A stretch of 64,000 bases of DNA, from NCBI GenBank assembly GCA_035048495.1, contig CM068544.1, positions 42,619,893 through 42,683,892 on the forward strand. Reading direction: 5' to 3'. The notes under the pieces are model-generated. The model saw only the letters and a program-made list of their open reading frames with translations, had not been told where the DNA came from and did not search any database. This DNA comes from Euptelea pleiosperma (Eukaryota; Streptophyta; Magnoliopsida; Ranunculales; Eupteleaceae). The stretch's first letter is position 1, and each line of letters begins with the position of its first letter. This document shows, one piece after another, positions 51,381 to 62,902 of the stretch. Both the position numbers and the translations under genes were made by a program.

Positions 51381-53077
51381 ATTAAGACAAATGTAATAGC
51401 CATCTAGCAGTGTGTCCAGTTAATGTCGGATTCGAAATGAGATATCGAACTAGGTCCGCTTTGGCGATGAGATGACACTTCCTCGACATCAGATAATTAC
51501 GAAATTTTTGGGTAGCCTGGACGGGGGAGAGGCATGCAAACTCGAACTTCGGATATCGGAGCTAAACGTCCTTAACACATGACTGGTGTAGTAGATAGGA
51601 CATTCCGACCTTCATCTTCTTGTGCTAGTAAGGCACCAATGACTCGAATAATAGTTTCCTCTCCTAAGAAACAGAGCTTGAAGCTAAAGTGGCCAAGGAA
51701 TTGACATTACGATTACCCGCCCGTCTAGTACTGTCGGTGATAGCATTTTGAAAAATATTGGATCACGTCTTGTGCTCCCGTGGAGTTTCCATCTATCTTG
51801 AACTATTGCACTCCTAAATTCTTCGCTTTAGATAGACACAAGAGGAAGGCTTCGTACTCGGCCTCTTGATTTGAACATGGGAAATCGAGTTCGCAAGAAA
51901 TCGGCATGACCGTGGAATCTGCCGCAATGAAAACAACCCTTGCATCTCCTCCGATAATCGTAGAGCACCCACCAAAACAAAGTATCCTTGTAACCACGGG
52001 GGAAGCTTCTTAGGCTATGGGAAACGTCTGGCACTTCCACGAGATATCTTGATGTATTAAGGAGTCATCCACCAAGGGGATGTTGCTAGCAAGTCGACAA
52101 TCACCAGTCCGTTAATGGCTTTCGGCTGAAAAATTAGATGTTAAATTTAGACAACTGTAATAGCCATCTAGCAGTGCGTCCAGTTATTGTCAGTTTCGAA
52201 ATAAGATATCGAACTAGGTACGCATTGGCAGTGAGATGACCCATACTCATCATCAGATAATGACAAAAAATTTGGGTGGCATGGATGAGGGTGAGGCATG
52301 CACACACGAACTTCGGATATCAGAGCTAAACGTCCCTAACACACAACTGGTGTAGTAGATAGGACATTCCGACATTCATCTTCTTGTGCTAGTAAGGCAC
52401 CAATGACTCGAATTATAGTCTCATCTCCTTAGAAAATGAGCTTGGAAACAAAGGTGGCCAAGGCATCGTCATGACAATTACTTGCCCGTCCAGTGTGTTC
52501 GATGATAGCATTTTGAAAAATATTTGATCAAGTCTTGTGCTCCCGTGGAGTCTCCCTCTATCTTGAACTATTGGACTCCTAAATTCTTCGCTTTAGATAG
52601 ACACAAGAGGAAGGCTTCGTACTCGGCCTCTTGGTTTGAACATGGGAAATCGAGTTTGCAAGAAATCGGCACGACCGTGGAATATGCAGCAACAAAAAAA
52701 ACTCCTGCATCTGCTCTGTTAATTGTAGAGGAGCCATCAGAACAAAGTATCCTTGTTACCTCAGGGGAAGCTTCTTGGGCAATGGGAAATGTTTGGCACC
52801 TCTACGAGATATCTTGATGTATTAAGGAGTCATCCACCATGGGAATGTTGCTAGCAAGTCGACAATTGTCCTTTGACGGCCTTCAGGTGAAAAATTAGAT
52901 GTCAAATTCAAACAACTGTGATAGCCATCTAGAACTGCGTCCACTTAATGACGAAATTTTTGGATCGCATGGATGAAGGTGAGGCATGCACACTCGAACT
53001 TCGAATATCAGAGCTAAGCGTCCTTAACAGACGACTGTTGTAGTAGATAGGACATTCCGACCTTCATCTTCTTGTGC

Positions 53078-53527
53078 CAATCTGTTACTGTGGATCACTT
53101 GATTGCCCGCAAGGTCATCATTGTGAACTTCTGCACTATGAGCAAGCACAGCGGCGAATCGGTTGACCACCTTTTACTCCACTGTGATGTGGCCAGAGCC
53201 ATATGGACAACTTTTTTGGCAAAGTATGGTATTGCCTGGGTTTTCCCCCTTTCTCTGATGCAACTTACTTCTAGCTGGTCTACTCCTAATTTTTCCTCTA
53301 GAGGTCGCATTATTTGGCGCATGCTTCCTTTTGCGATCTGTTGGGGGCTGTGGAAGGAACACAACTTTAGAGTTCTCGAAGGAAGAGAGGTCTCAGAGGA
53401 TAACATTATCCTTAGCATTAAGGGCCTGCTGTACTTCTGGTCCAAATCGTTTCGTGAATGCCGAGGTTTATTCTTCGAGGACTTTGTTGTCCGTTGGGAT
53501 TTGATATGCCGAAGAGATATAGACTAG
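53078..53527 (+). pseudogene. LINE ORF2 C-terminus (zf-RVT zinc-binding domain)
   Basis: The open frame reads IIVNFCTMSKHSGESVDHLL, LHCDVARAIWTTFLAKYGI and later RIIWRMLPFAICWGLWKEHN and ending CRRDID before TAG. This is the zinc-binding C-terminal domain downstream of plant LINE reverse transcriptases (usual pattern C-x2-C...ESVDHLLLHC). The second Cys of the first pair is Ser here. The rest of ORF2, including all RT motifs, is absent through 5' truncation. Confidence 0.88.
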
Positions 53528-53649
53528 TGTTTTTTCCCTTTGTTTTGCTTTTGTTTTGCCTTCATGGTGGTCCCCCTCGACCTCTTAGGCCTCCCTGTAT
53601 CTCCCTCCCCCTTTTTAATAAACTATAAACTTATCAAAAAAAAAAAAAA
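53078..53649 (+). mobile_element. 5'-truncated L1-type LINE inserted in the array
   Basis: A 572-bp insertion ends in a poly(A) run of about 14 bases and is flanked by the 12-bp direct repeat ATCTTCTTGTGC (53066-53077 and 53649-53660, the leading A shared with the poly(A)). It interrupts an otherwise normal array unit. It contains the 3' end of the second LINE ORF and about 120 bp of 3' UTR with AATAAA (about 53,617). The clean duplication and tail suggest a fairly young insertion. Confidence 0.93.
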
Positions 53650-56133
53650 TCTTCTTGTGCTAGTAAGGCACCAATGACTCGAATAATAGTCTCATCTCCT
53701 TAGAAAATGAGCTTGGAAGCTAATGTAGCAAAGGCATTGACATGACGATTAACCGCCCGTCCAGTGTATTCGATGATAGCATTTTGAAAAATATTGAATC
53801 AAGTTTTGTGCTCTCGTGGAGTATCCCTACATCTTGAACTACTAGACTCCAAAATTCTTCGTTATAGATAGACCCAAGAGGAAGGCTCCGTACTCGGCCT
53901 CTTGATTTGAACATGGGAAATCGACTTTGCAACAAATCGGCATGATCGTGGAATCTGCGGTAATGAAAAAAACTCTTGCACCTCCTCCGATATTCGTGGA
54001 GGACCCATCAAAATAAAGTATCCATGTTCCATCAAGGGGAAGCTTCTTGGGCTATGGGAAACGTCTTGCACTTCCACGAGAGATCTTCATGTATTAAGGA
54101 GTCATCCAATCTGGGAATGTTGCTTGCAAGTCGACAATCGCAAGTCCTTTGATGGACTTAAGGTGAAAAATAAGCTGTCAAATTCAGACAATTGTAATAG
54201 CCATCTAGAAGTTAATGTCGGTTTCGAAATGAGATATCGAACTAGGTTTGCCTTGGCGATGAGATAACCCTTCCTCTCCATCAAATAATGACAATTTTTG
54301 GGTAGCATGGATAAGGGCGAGGCATGCAAACTCGAACATCGGATATCAGGAGCAAAACGTCCTTAACACACGACTAGTGTAGTAGACAAGATATTCCGAC
54401 ATTCTTCTTCTTGTGCTAGTAAGCCACCAATGACTCGAATAATAGTTTTCATGACTCAAATAATAGTTTCCTCTCCTTAGAAACAAAGCATTGAAGCTAA
54501 GTTGGCCAAGGCATCGACATGACGATTACCAGCCCGTCCAGTCTATTCGATGATAGAAATTTTGAAAAATATTGGATCACGTCTTGTGCTCCCGTGGAGT
54601 CACCCCCTATCTTGAACTACTGGACTCCTAAATTCTTCGCTATAAATAGACCCAGAGGAAGGCTTCGTACTCGGCCTCTTGATTTGAAAATTGGAAATCA
54701 ACTTTGGAAGAAATCGGCATTACGATGGAATCTGCCACAATGAAAAAAAACTCTTGCATGTCCTCCGGTAGTCGTGGAGGACCCATCAAAATAAAGTATC
54801 CATGTTCACACAGGGCAAGCTTCTTGGGCTATGGGAAACGTCTGGCACTTTCACGAGATGTCTTCATGTATTAAGGAGTCATCCACCCTGGGAATGTTGC
54901 TAGCAAGTCCACATTCACAATAGCATGTCCTTTGATGGCCTTCAGGTGAAAACATTAGATGTCAAATTCAGCCAACGGTAATGGCCATCAAGCAGTGCGT
55001 CCAGTTAATATCGGTTTCGAAATGAGATATCAAACAAAGTACGTTTTAGCGACGAGATAATCCTTCCTCGCCATAATGAAGGTGAGGCATGCACACTCGA
55101 ACTTTGGATATCGGAGCTAAAGGTCCTTAAAACACGATTGGTGTAGTAGATAGGACATTCCGACCTTCATCTTCTCGTGCTAGTAATGCACCAATGAATG
55201 ACTGGAATAATAGTTTCCTCTCCTTAGAAACAGAGCTCGGAAGCAAAGGTGGTTAAGGCATCAACATCACGATTACCCGCCTGTGTAGTGTGTTCGATGA
55301 TAGCATTTTGAAAAATATTGGATCACGTCTTTTGTGCACCCGTGGAATCTCCTTCTATCTTGAACTATTGGACTCTTAAATTCTTCGCTACAAATAGACC
55401 CAAGAGGAAAGCTTCGTACTCGGCCTCTTGATTTGAACATGGGAAATCGATTTTGCAAGAAATCGGCATGACCGCGGAATCTGCCGCAATGAAAAAAACT
55501 TTTGCATCTCCTCTGGTATTCGTGGAGGACCCATCAAAATAAAGTATCCATCTTCCATCAGCGAAAGCTTCTTAGGCACTTCCACGAGATATCTACATGT
55601 ATTAAGGAGTCATCCACCATGGGATTGTTGCCAACAAGTCGACAATCGCCTGTCCTTTGATGGCCTTCAGGTGAAAAATTAGATGTCAAATTCAGACAAT
55701 TGTAATAGCCATCTAGTAGTGCGTCCAGTTAATGTCGGTTTCGAAATGAGATATCAAACTAGGTCCGCTTTGGCAATGAGATGACCCTTCCTCGCCATCA
55801 GATAATAACGAAATTTTTGGGAGCATGGATCAGGGCGAGGCATGCACACTCGAACTTCGATATCGGAACTAAACGTCCTCAACACACGACTGGTGTAGTG
55901 GAAAGGACATTACGAACTTTATTTTCTTGTGCTAGTAAGGCACCAATGACTCGGATAATAGTTTTCATAACTCGAATAATAGTTTCCTCTCCTTAGAAAC
56001 AGAGCTCGAAAGCTTAGGTGGCCAAGGCATCGACATGACGATTACCCGCCCGTCTAGTGTGTTCGATGATAACATGTTGAAAAATATTGGATCAAGGCTT
56101 TTATGCACCCATGGAGTCTCCCTCTATCTTGAA

Positions 56134-56556
56134 CTATTGGACTCCTAAATTCTTCGCTATAGAGAGACCCAAGAGGAAGGCTTCGTACTCAGGCCCTTGA
56201 TTAGAACATAGGAAATCGAATTTGCAAGATATCTGCAAGACAGTGGAATCTGCAGCAAAAAAAAAAAAAACTCTTGCTTGTCCTCCGATAGTCGTGGAGC
56301 ACCCATCAAAATAAAGTATCCATGTTCCTTTAGGGGAATCTTCTTGGGCTATGGGAAACGTCTGGCACTTCCACGAAATATCTTCATGTATGGAGTCATC
56401 CACCCTGGGAATGTTGCTAGCAAGTCCACAACAGCATGTCCTTTGATGGACTTCGGGTGAAAAATTACAGGTCAAATTCAGACAACTGTAACAGCCATCT
56501 AGAAGTGCGTCCTTAACAGACGACTGGAGTAGTAGATAGGACATTCCGACCTTCAT
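56134..56556 (-). pseudogene. RNase H-derived open frame, 140 aa
   Basis: The frame starts in MSYLLLQSSVKDALLDGCYS, reflecting a deletion near 56,510 that joins gtgcgtcc directly to ttaacagacg and removes most of the first RNase H. It continues through CQTFPIAQEDSPKGTWILYF and DGCSTTIGGQA to CSNQGPEYEAFLLGLSIAKN. A deleted unit, not a gene. Confidence 0.75.
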
Positions 56557-59500
56557 CTTCTTGTGCTAGAAAGGCACCAATGACTCGAATAATAGTCTCG
56601 TCTCCTTACAAAATGAGCTTGGAAGCTAACGTAGCCAAGGCATTGACATGACAACTACCCGTCTGTCCAGTGTGATCGATGATAGCATTTTGAAAAATAT
56701 TGGATCACACCTTGTGCTCCCGTGAAGTCACCCTCTATCTTGAACTACTGGACTCCTAAATTCTTCGCCATAGATAGACCCAAGAGGAAGGAATTCATAC
56801 TCGGCCTCTTTATTTGAACATTAGAAAACAAGTTTGCAAGAAATCGGCATGACAGTGGCATCTGCCACAATGAAAAAAACTCTTGCCTATCCTCAAGTAG
56901 TCGTGGAGGACCCATCAAAATAAAGTATCCATGTTCACTCAGGGGAAGCTTCTTGGGCAATGGGAAACGTCTGGCAGTTCCACGAGATATCTTCATGTAT
57001 TAAGGAGTCATCCACCCTGCGAATGTTGCTAGCAAGTCAACAATAGCATGTCCTTTGATGGCCTTCCGGTGAAAACATTAGATGTCAAATTCAGACAACT
57101 GTAACAGCCATCTAGCAGTGCATCCAGTTAATGTCGATTTCAGAATGAGACATCAAACAAAGTCCGTCTCTGCGATGACATAACCCTTCCTCGCCATCAG
57201 ATAATGAACAAATTTTTGGGTAGCATGGATCGGGCGAGGCATGCACACTCGAACTTCGGATATTGGAGCTAAAGGTCCATAACACACGACGGGTGTAGTA
57301 GATAGGACATTCCGACCTTCATCTTCTTGTGCTAGTAAGGCACTAATGACTCGAATAATAGTTTCCTCTCCTTAGAAACAAAGCTTGGAAGCTAAGGTGG
57401 TTAAGGCATTGACATGACGATTACCCGCCCGTCCAATCTGTTCGATGATAGCATTTTGAAAGATATTGGATCAAGTCTTGTGTTCCCGTGTAGTCTCCCT
57501 CTATCTTGAACTACTGGACTCCTAAATTCTTCGCTTTAGATAGACCCAAGAGGAAGGCTTCGTACTCAATCTCTTGATTTGAACATGGGAAATCGAGTTT
57601 TCAAGAAAATCAGCATGACTGCGGAATCTGGCGCAATAACAAAACTCTTGCTTCTCCTTCGGTAGTCGTTGAGTACCCATGAAAATAAAGTATCCATGTT
57701 CCCTAAGGGAAAGCTTCTTGGGCTATGGGTAACGTCTAGCACTTCCACGAGATATCTACATGTATTAAGGAGTCATCCACCCCTAGGAATGTTGCTAGCA
57801 AGTCGACAATCGCCTATCCTTTGATGGCCATCGGGTGAAAAATTAGATGTCAAATTTAGACAACTATAATAGCCATCTAGAAGTGCGTCCAGTTAATGTC
57901 GGCTTCGAAATGAGATAACGAACTAGGTCCGGTTTGGCGATGAGATGACCCTTCCTCGCCATCAGATAATTACTAAATTTTTAGGTATCATGGATGAAGG
58001 AGAGGCATGCAAACTCGAACATCGGATATCGAAGCTACACGTCCGTAACACATGACTGGCGAAGTAGATAGGACATTCTGACCTTCATCTTCTTGTGCTA
58101 GTAAGGCACGAATGACTCGAATAATAGTTTCCTCTCCTAAGAAACAGAGCTCGAAGCTAACGTGGCCAAGAATCGACATGACGATTACCCGCCCGTCCAG
58201 TATGTTCGATGATAGCATTTTGAAAAATATTGGATCACATCTTGTGCTTCCATAGAGTCTCCCTCTATCTTGAACTATTGGACTCCTAAATTATTCGCCA
58301 TCGATAGACCCAAGAGGAAGCCTCCGTACTCGGCCTCTTGATTGAACATTGGAAATCAAGTTTGCAAGAAATCGGCATGACGATGGAATCTTCCACAATG
58401 AGATATCAAACAAAGTCCGTTTTGGCGATGAGATAACCCTTCCTCGCCATCAGATAATGAAGGAATTTTTGGGTACCATGGATGAGGGCGAGCCATGCAA
58501 ACTCGAACTTCGGATAGCGGAGCTAAAGGTCCGTAACACACGACTGGTGTAGTAGATAGGACATTGCGACCTTCATCTTCCTGTGCTTGTAAGGCACCAA
58601 TGACTCGAATAATAGTTTTCATTACTCGAATAATAGCGTCCCCTCCTTAGAAACAGAGCTCGGAAGCTAAGATGGTTAAGGCATCGACATTACGATTACC
58701 CGCCCGTCCAATCTGTTCGATGATAGCATTTTGAAAAATATTGGATCAAGTCTTGTGTTCCCGTGTAGTCTCCTACTATCTTGAACTACTGGACTCCTAA
58801 ATTCTTCGCTATAGATAGACCCAAGAAGAAGGCCTCGTACTCGGCCTCTTGATTTGAACATGGGAAATCGAGTTTGCAAGAAAATAAGCATGACCGCGGA
58901 ATCTGCTACAGTAAAAAAACTCTTGCTTCTCCTTCGGTAGTCGTGGAGTACCCATCAAAATAAAGGATCCATGTTCCCTCATGGAAAGCTTCGTGGGCTA
59001 TGGATAACGTCCGGCACTTCCACGAGATATCTACATGTATTAAGAAGTCATCCACCCTGGGAATGTTGCTAGCTAGTCCACAATCGCCTATCTTTTGGTG
59101 GCATTCAGGTGAAAAATTAGATGTCAAATTCAGACAATTGTAATAGCCATCTAGCAGAGCGTCCAGTTAATGTCGGTTTCGAAATGAGATATCGACTAGG
59201 TCCACTTTGGCAATGAGATGACCCTTCCTCGCCATCAGATAATAACGAAACTTTTGGGAGCATGGATCAAGGCGAGGCATGCACACTCGAACTTTGGATA
59301 TCAAAACTAAACGTCCTCAACACACGACTGGTGTAGTGGAAAGGACATTCTGACCATCATTTTCTTGTGCTAGTAAGGCACCAATGACTCAAATAATAGT
59401 TTTCATGATTCGAATAATAGTTTCCTCCTTAGAAACAGAGCTCGGAAGCTTGGGTGGCCAAGGCATCGACATGACGATGACCCGCCCATCGAGTGTGTTC

Positions 59501-61654
59501 GATGACAGCATTTTGAAAAATATTTGATCACGTCTTTTGTGCACCCGTGGAGTCTCCATCTATCTTGAACTATTGGACTCCAAAATTCTTCGCTATAGAT
59601 AGACCCAAGAGGAACGCTTCATACACGGGCCCTTGATTAGAACATGGGAAATCGAGTTTGCAAGAAATCAGCATGACGGTTGAATCTGCCGCAATAAAAA
59701 AAACTCTTGGCAGTCCTCCGGTAGCCGTGGAGTGCCCATCAAAATAAAGTATCCATGTTCCTTTAGAGGAATCTTCATGGGCTATGGGAAACGTCTGGCA
59801 CTTCCACGAAATATCTTCATCCACCCTGGGAATGTTGCTAGCAAGTCCACAATAGCATGTCCTTTGATGGGCTTCGGGTGAAAAATTAGATGTCAAATTC
59901 AGACAACTGTAACAGCCATCTAGAAGTGCGTCCAGTTAATGTCAGTTTCGAAAGAAGATATCGAACTAGGTCCACTTGGGCGATGACGGGACCCTTCCTC
60001 GCCATCAGATAATGACGAAATTTTTGGGTCGCATGGATGAGGGCGACGCATGCACACTCGAACTTCGGATATCAGAGCTAAATGTCCTTAACAGACGACA
60101 TGACGATTACCCGCTCGTCCAATCTATTTGATGATAGCATTTTGAAAAATATTCGATGATAGCATTACTAAACGAAGGCTTCGTACTCAGCCTCTTGATT
60201 TGAACATGGGAAATCGAGTTTGCAAGAAAATCAGCATGACTGCGAAATCTACCGCAATAAAAAAACTCTTGCTTCTCCTCCGGTAGTCGTGAAGTAACCA
60301 TCAAAATAAAGTATCCACGTTCCCTCAGGGAAAGCTTCTCGGGCTATGGGTAACGTCGGCACTTCCACGAGATATCTACATGTATTAAGGAGTCATCCAC
60401 CTTGAGAATGTTGCTAGCTAGTCGACAATCGCCTATCCTTTGATGGCCTTCGGGTGAAAAATTAGAAGTCAAATTTAGACAACTATAATGACCATCTAGC
60501 AGTGCGTCCAGTTAATGTCGGCTTCGAAATGAGATATTGAACTAGGTCCGGTTTGGTGAAGAGATGACCCTTCCTCGCCATCAGATAATTACTAAATTTA
60601 TGTGTATCATGGATGAGGGAGAGGCATGCAAACTCGAACTTCGGATATTGGAGCTAAACGTCCGTAACACATGACTGGTGAAGTAGATAGGACATTCCGA
60701 CCTTCATCTTCTTATGCTAGTAAGGCACCAATGACTCGAATAATAGTTTCCTCTCCAAAGAAACAGAGCTTGGAAGCTAACGTGGCCAAGGAATCGACAT
60801 GACGATTACCCGCCTGTCCAGTGTGTTCGATGATAGCATTTTGAAAAATATTGGATCACGTGCTCCGTGGAGTCTCCCTCTATCTTGAACTATTGGACAT
60901 CTAAATTCTTCGCTATAGATAGACCCAAGAGGAAGGCTTCGTACTCCGCCTATTGATTTGAACATGGGAAATTGAGTTTGCAAGAAATCGTCATGACGGT
61001 GGAATCTGCCGTATTGAAAAAAACTCTTGCTTGTCCTCCGGTAGTCATGGAGGACCCATCAAAATAAAGTATCCATGTTCCCTTAGGGGAAGCTTCTTGG
61101 GCTATGGAAACGTCTGGCACTTCCACGAGATATCTTGATGTATTAACGAGTCATCCACCATGGGAATGTTGCCAGCAAGTCAACAATCGCCTGTTCTTTG
61201 ATGGCCTTCAGGTGAAAAATTAGATTTCAAATTCAAACAATTGTAATAGCCATCTAGCAGTGCGTCCAGTTAATGTCGGTTTCGAAATGAGATATCGAAC
61301 TAGGTCCACTTGGGCGATGAGATGACCCTTCCTCGCCATCAGATAATAACAAAATTTTTGGGAGCATGGATCAGGGCGAGGCATGCACACTCGAACTTCG
61401 GATATTGGAGCTAAACGTCCTCAACGCACGACTAGTGTAGTGGAAACGACATTCCGACCCTCATTTTCTTGTGCTAGTAAGGCACCAATGACTCAAATAA
61501 TAGTTTCCTCTCCTTAGAAACAGAGCTCGGAAGCTTAGGTGGCCAAGGCATCGACCTGACGATTACCCGCTTATCTAGTGTGTTCGGAGATAGCATTTTG
61601 AAAAATATTGGATCACGTCTTCTGTTCTCCCGTGCTGTCTCCCTCTATCTAGAA

Positions 61655-61996
61655 CTATTGGACTCCTAAATTCTTCGCTATAGATAGACCCAAGAGGAAG
61701 GCTTCGTACTCAGGCTCTTGATTAGAACATGGGAAATCGAGTTTGCAAGAAATCGACATGACTGTGGAATCTGCCGCAATAAAAAAAACTCTTGCCTGTC
61801 CTCCGGTAGTCGTGGAGCACCCATCAAAATAAAGTATCAAAGTTCCTTTAGGGGAATCTTCTTGGGCTATTGGAAACGTCTGGCACTTCCACGAGATATC
61901 TTCACGTATTAAGGAGTCATCCATCCTGGGAATGTTGCTAGCAAGTCGACAATAGCCTATCCTTCGATGGCCTTCGGGTGAAAAATTAGATGTCAA
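61655..61996 (-). pseudogene. Second RNase H fragment in array unit
   Basis: 113 residues with EDISWKCQTFPIAQEDSPKG, LILYFDGCSTTTGGQARVFF and CSNQEPEYEAFLLGLSIAKN. Like the frames at 56,134 and 59,570 it has a Pro before YEA (EPEYEA/GPEYEA), marking a local subfamily in block 2. Confidence 0.75.
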
Positions 61997-62602
61997 ATTC
62001 AGACAACTGTAATAGTCATCTAGCAGTGCATCCAGTTAATGTCGGTTTCGAAATGAGATATAGAACTACGTCCGCTTTGGCGATAAGATAACCCTTCCTC
62101 GCCATCAGATAATGACAAAATTTTTGGGTAGCATGCATGAGGGCGAGGCATGCACACACGAACTTTGGATATCGAAGCTAAACGTCCTTAACGCACGATT
62201 GGTGTAGTTGATTTGACATTCCGACCTTCATCTTCTTGTACTAGAAAGGCACCAATGACTCGAATAATAGTTTCCTCTTCTTAGAAACCGAGCTTGGAAG
62301 CTAATGTGGCCAAGGCATCGACATGACGATTACCCGCCCGTATAGTATGTTCGATGATAGCATTTTCAAAAATATTGGATCGAGTCTTGTGCTACCATGG
62401 AGTCTCCCTTTATGTTGAAGTACGGGACTCCTAAATTATTCGCTATAGATAGACCCAAGAGGAAGAAGGCTTTGTACTCGGCCTCTTGATTTGAACATGG
62501 GAAATCGACTTTACAAGAAATCGGCGTGACAGTAGAATCTGCCGCTATAAAAATAACTCTTGCATCTCCTCCACGAGATAACTTGATGTATTAAGGAGTC
62601 AT

Positions 62603-62902
62603 TCACCCTAGGAATGTTGCTAGCAAGTCGACAATCGCCTGACCATTGATCGCCTTCGGGTGAAAACATGAGATGAAAAATTCAGACAACTGTAATAGCC
62701 ATCTAGCAGTGCGTCCAGTTAATGTCAGTTTCGAAATAAGATATAGAACTAGGACCGCTTTTGCGATGAGATGGACATTCCTCGCCATCAGATAATGACG
62801 AAATTTTTGGGTAGCATGGACGAGGGCAAGGAATGCACACTCGAACTTCGGATATGGGAGCGAAGCATCATTAACACACGACTGGTGTAGTAGATAGGAC
62901 AT
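62603..62902 (-). pseudogene. Ty3-type RNase H fragment with the linker in frame
   Basis: 99 residues covering FLALVHATQKFRHYLMARNV, YLISKLTLTGRTARWLLQLS and HPKAIKGQAIVDLLATFLG in a single frame. With 25,533-25,772 this is one of the few copies in which the first RNase H and the linker are read without a break. Confidence 0.78.

Larger units (their letters stand above)
19857..53077 (-). repeat. Tandem array of a unit of about 760 bp derived from a Ty3/gypsy dual RNase H region, block 1
   Basis: Head-to-tail copies run in one orientation, coding sense on the - strand. A landmark (ggactcctaaattc and variants) recurs near 20112, 20902, 21622, 22376, 22882, 23652, 24450, 24572, 25329, 26090, 26788, 27575, 28817, 29565, 30136, 30897, 31650, 32411, 33177, 33950, 34674, 35437, 36188, 36930, 37687, 38445, 39078, 39797, 40540, 41307, 42065, 42822, 43611, 44395, 45190, 45969, 46750, 47516, 48264, 49027, 49793, 50328, 51048, 51812 and 52576. 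Spacing is mostly 742-785 bp; shorter intervals mark internally deleted units. Copies differ by many point changes. No LTR, gag, protease, RT palm or integrase was seen. The left edge is the first gatatcggagctaaacg at about 19,857. Confidence 0.95.

Noticed and set aside
20874..62000. + strand open frames within the array (for example 20,874-21,074, 52,524-52,817, 61,718-61,912)
   Set aside because: They recur as antisense shadows of the RNase H-derived strand and match no protein family.
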